Shown here: positions 5,775 to 5,916 of the stretch, piece after piece
How the letters are laid out: each line of letters begins with the position of its first letter
Position numbering within the stretch: position 1 is the stretch's first letter
Assembly (NCBI GenBank): GCA_001795345.1
Contig: MGON01000046.1
Coordinates: 5,820-11,735 of the forward strand
Length of the DNA: 5,916 bases
Origin: Chloroflexi bacterium RIFCSPLOWO2_02_FULL_71_16
Lineage (GTDB): Bacteria; Chloroflexota; Limnocylindria; P2-11E
Direction: 5' to 3'
Notes under the pieces: model-generated
Database searches by the model: none
Told to the model about the DNA's origin: nothing
Seen by the model: the letters and a program-made list of their open reading frames with translations, nothing else
Made by a program: the position numbers and the translations under genes

Positions 5775-5916
5775 TCAGGCCTTCCCGCTGCCGGTGTACA
5801 CGGGCGTCACCCAGTCGCGGTAGCGCGGCTCCAGGCCGCGCACGGCGGCGAAGTAGACGTCCCGGATGCGCGCCGTGATGGGCCCGACCTCGCCCGTGCC
5901 GATCGTGCGGTGGTCG
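5775..5916 (-). CDS. ilvE: Probable branched-chain amino acid aminotransferase, C-terminal end (5' part beyond window)
   Basis: Only the last 46 residues and the TGA (5777-5775) are visible. They read IGTGEVGPITARIRDVYF, then AAVRGLEPRYRDWVTPVY, which resembles the C-terminal end of class IV, PLP-dependent branched-chain aminotransferases: an IGxGxxGPIT turn, a helix ending in VRG, then PRYxxWLTPV. Such enzymes carry out the last step of isoleucine, valine and leucine synthesis and the first step of their breakdown, with 2-oxoglutarate/glutamate as partner, in the cytoplasm. The catalytic lysine and phosphate-binding residues lie outside the window, so the call rests on this one motif region. 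A D-amino acid aminotransferase or aminodeoxychorismate lyase of the same fold is less likely because those usually lack the PRYxxWxTPV ending. Confidence 0.75.
   Translation of the reverse strand, partial: DHRTIGTGEVGPITARIRDVYFAAVRGLEPRYRDWVTPVYTGSGKA

Noticed and set aside
4399..5823. A 474-codon open frame on the plus strand overlapping the LCP gene
   Set aside because: The translation is Arg/Gly/Pro-rich without motifs; the LCP frame at 4454-5770 has all family signatures.

Overview
This is a GC-rich bacterial window (clearly above two-thirds GC by eye) carrying ordinary chromosomal genes. No mobile element, CRISPR array, rRNA or tRNA gene was found. Three features hint at a monoderm, possibly Chloroflexota or Actinomycetota: a LytR-CpsA-Psr protein, a T-box leader with an intrinsic terminator, and a long-form isoleucyl-tRNA synthetase of the variant type. 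The phylum assignment is inference and could be wrong.

Layout. (1) Positions 1-2674, minus strand: the first ~891 codons of ileS, running off the left edge. Both class I signature motifs are altered: HIGH reads GIHH, and KMSKS reads EFHKT. (2) About 2695-2880, minus strand: a T-box riboswitch leader for ileS. It has a complete T-box bulge, a well-formed antiterminator, and a competing 9-bp terminator with a T tract just before a strong ribosome binding site. (3) About 2881-3182: no convincing intact gene. The right part carries what looks like the decayed C-terminal end of a GGDEF (diguanylate cyclase) domain. (4) 3183-3320, plus: a 45-residue ribbon-helix-helix-like protein. It is followed directly, in the same frame and after a single TAA, by (5) 3321-3938, plus: a Nudix hydrolase with a complete Nudix box. 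(6) 3945-4430, minus: a five-helix membrane protein of unknown function. (7) 4454-5770, plus: a LytR-CpsA-Psr (LCP) glycopolymer transferase with an unusual multi-spanning N-terminal region. (8) 5775-5916, minus: the last 46 codons of a probable branched-chain amino acid aminotransferase.

How the parts work together. The leader should sense uncharged tRNA-Ile and let transcription continue into ileS when isoleucyl-tRNA is scarce. The aminotransferase at the right edge would make isoleucine, but it is a separate transcription unit and nothing in the sequence ties it to ileS. The small RHH gene and the Nudix gene probably share a transcript. The membrane protein and the LCP gene diverge from a gap of only 23 bases. 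Neighbouring genes converge with gaps of 6 and 4 bases.

No new multi-gene system is evident. The most notable points are the doubly altered active-site motifs of the IleRS, the T-box with a hard-to-assign Stem I, and the single-stop junction between the RHH and Nudix frames.
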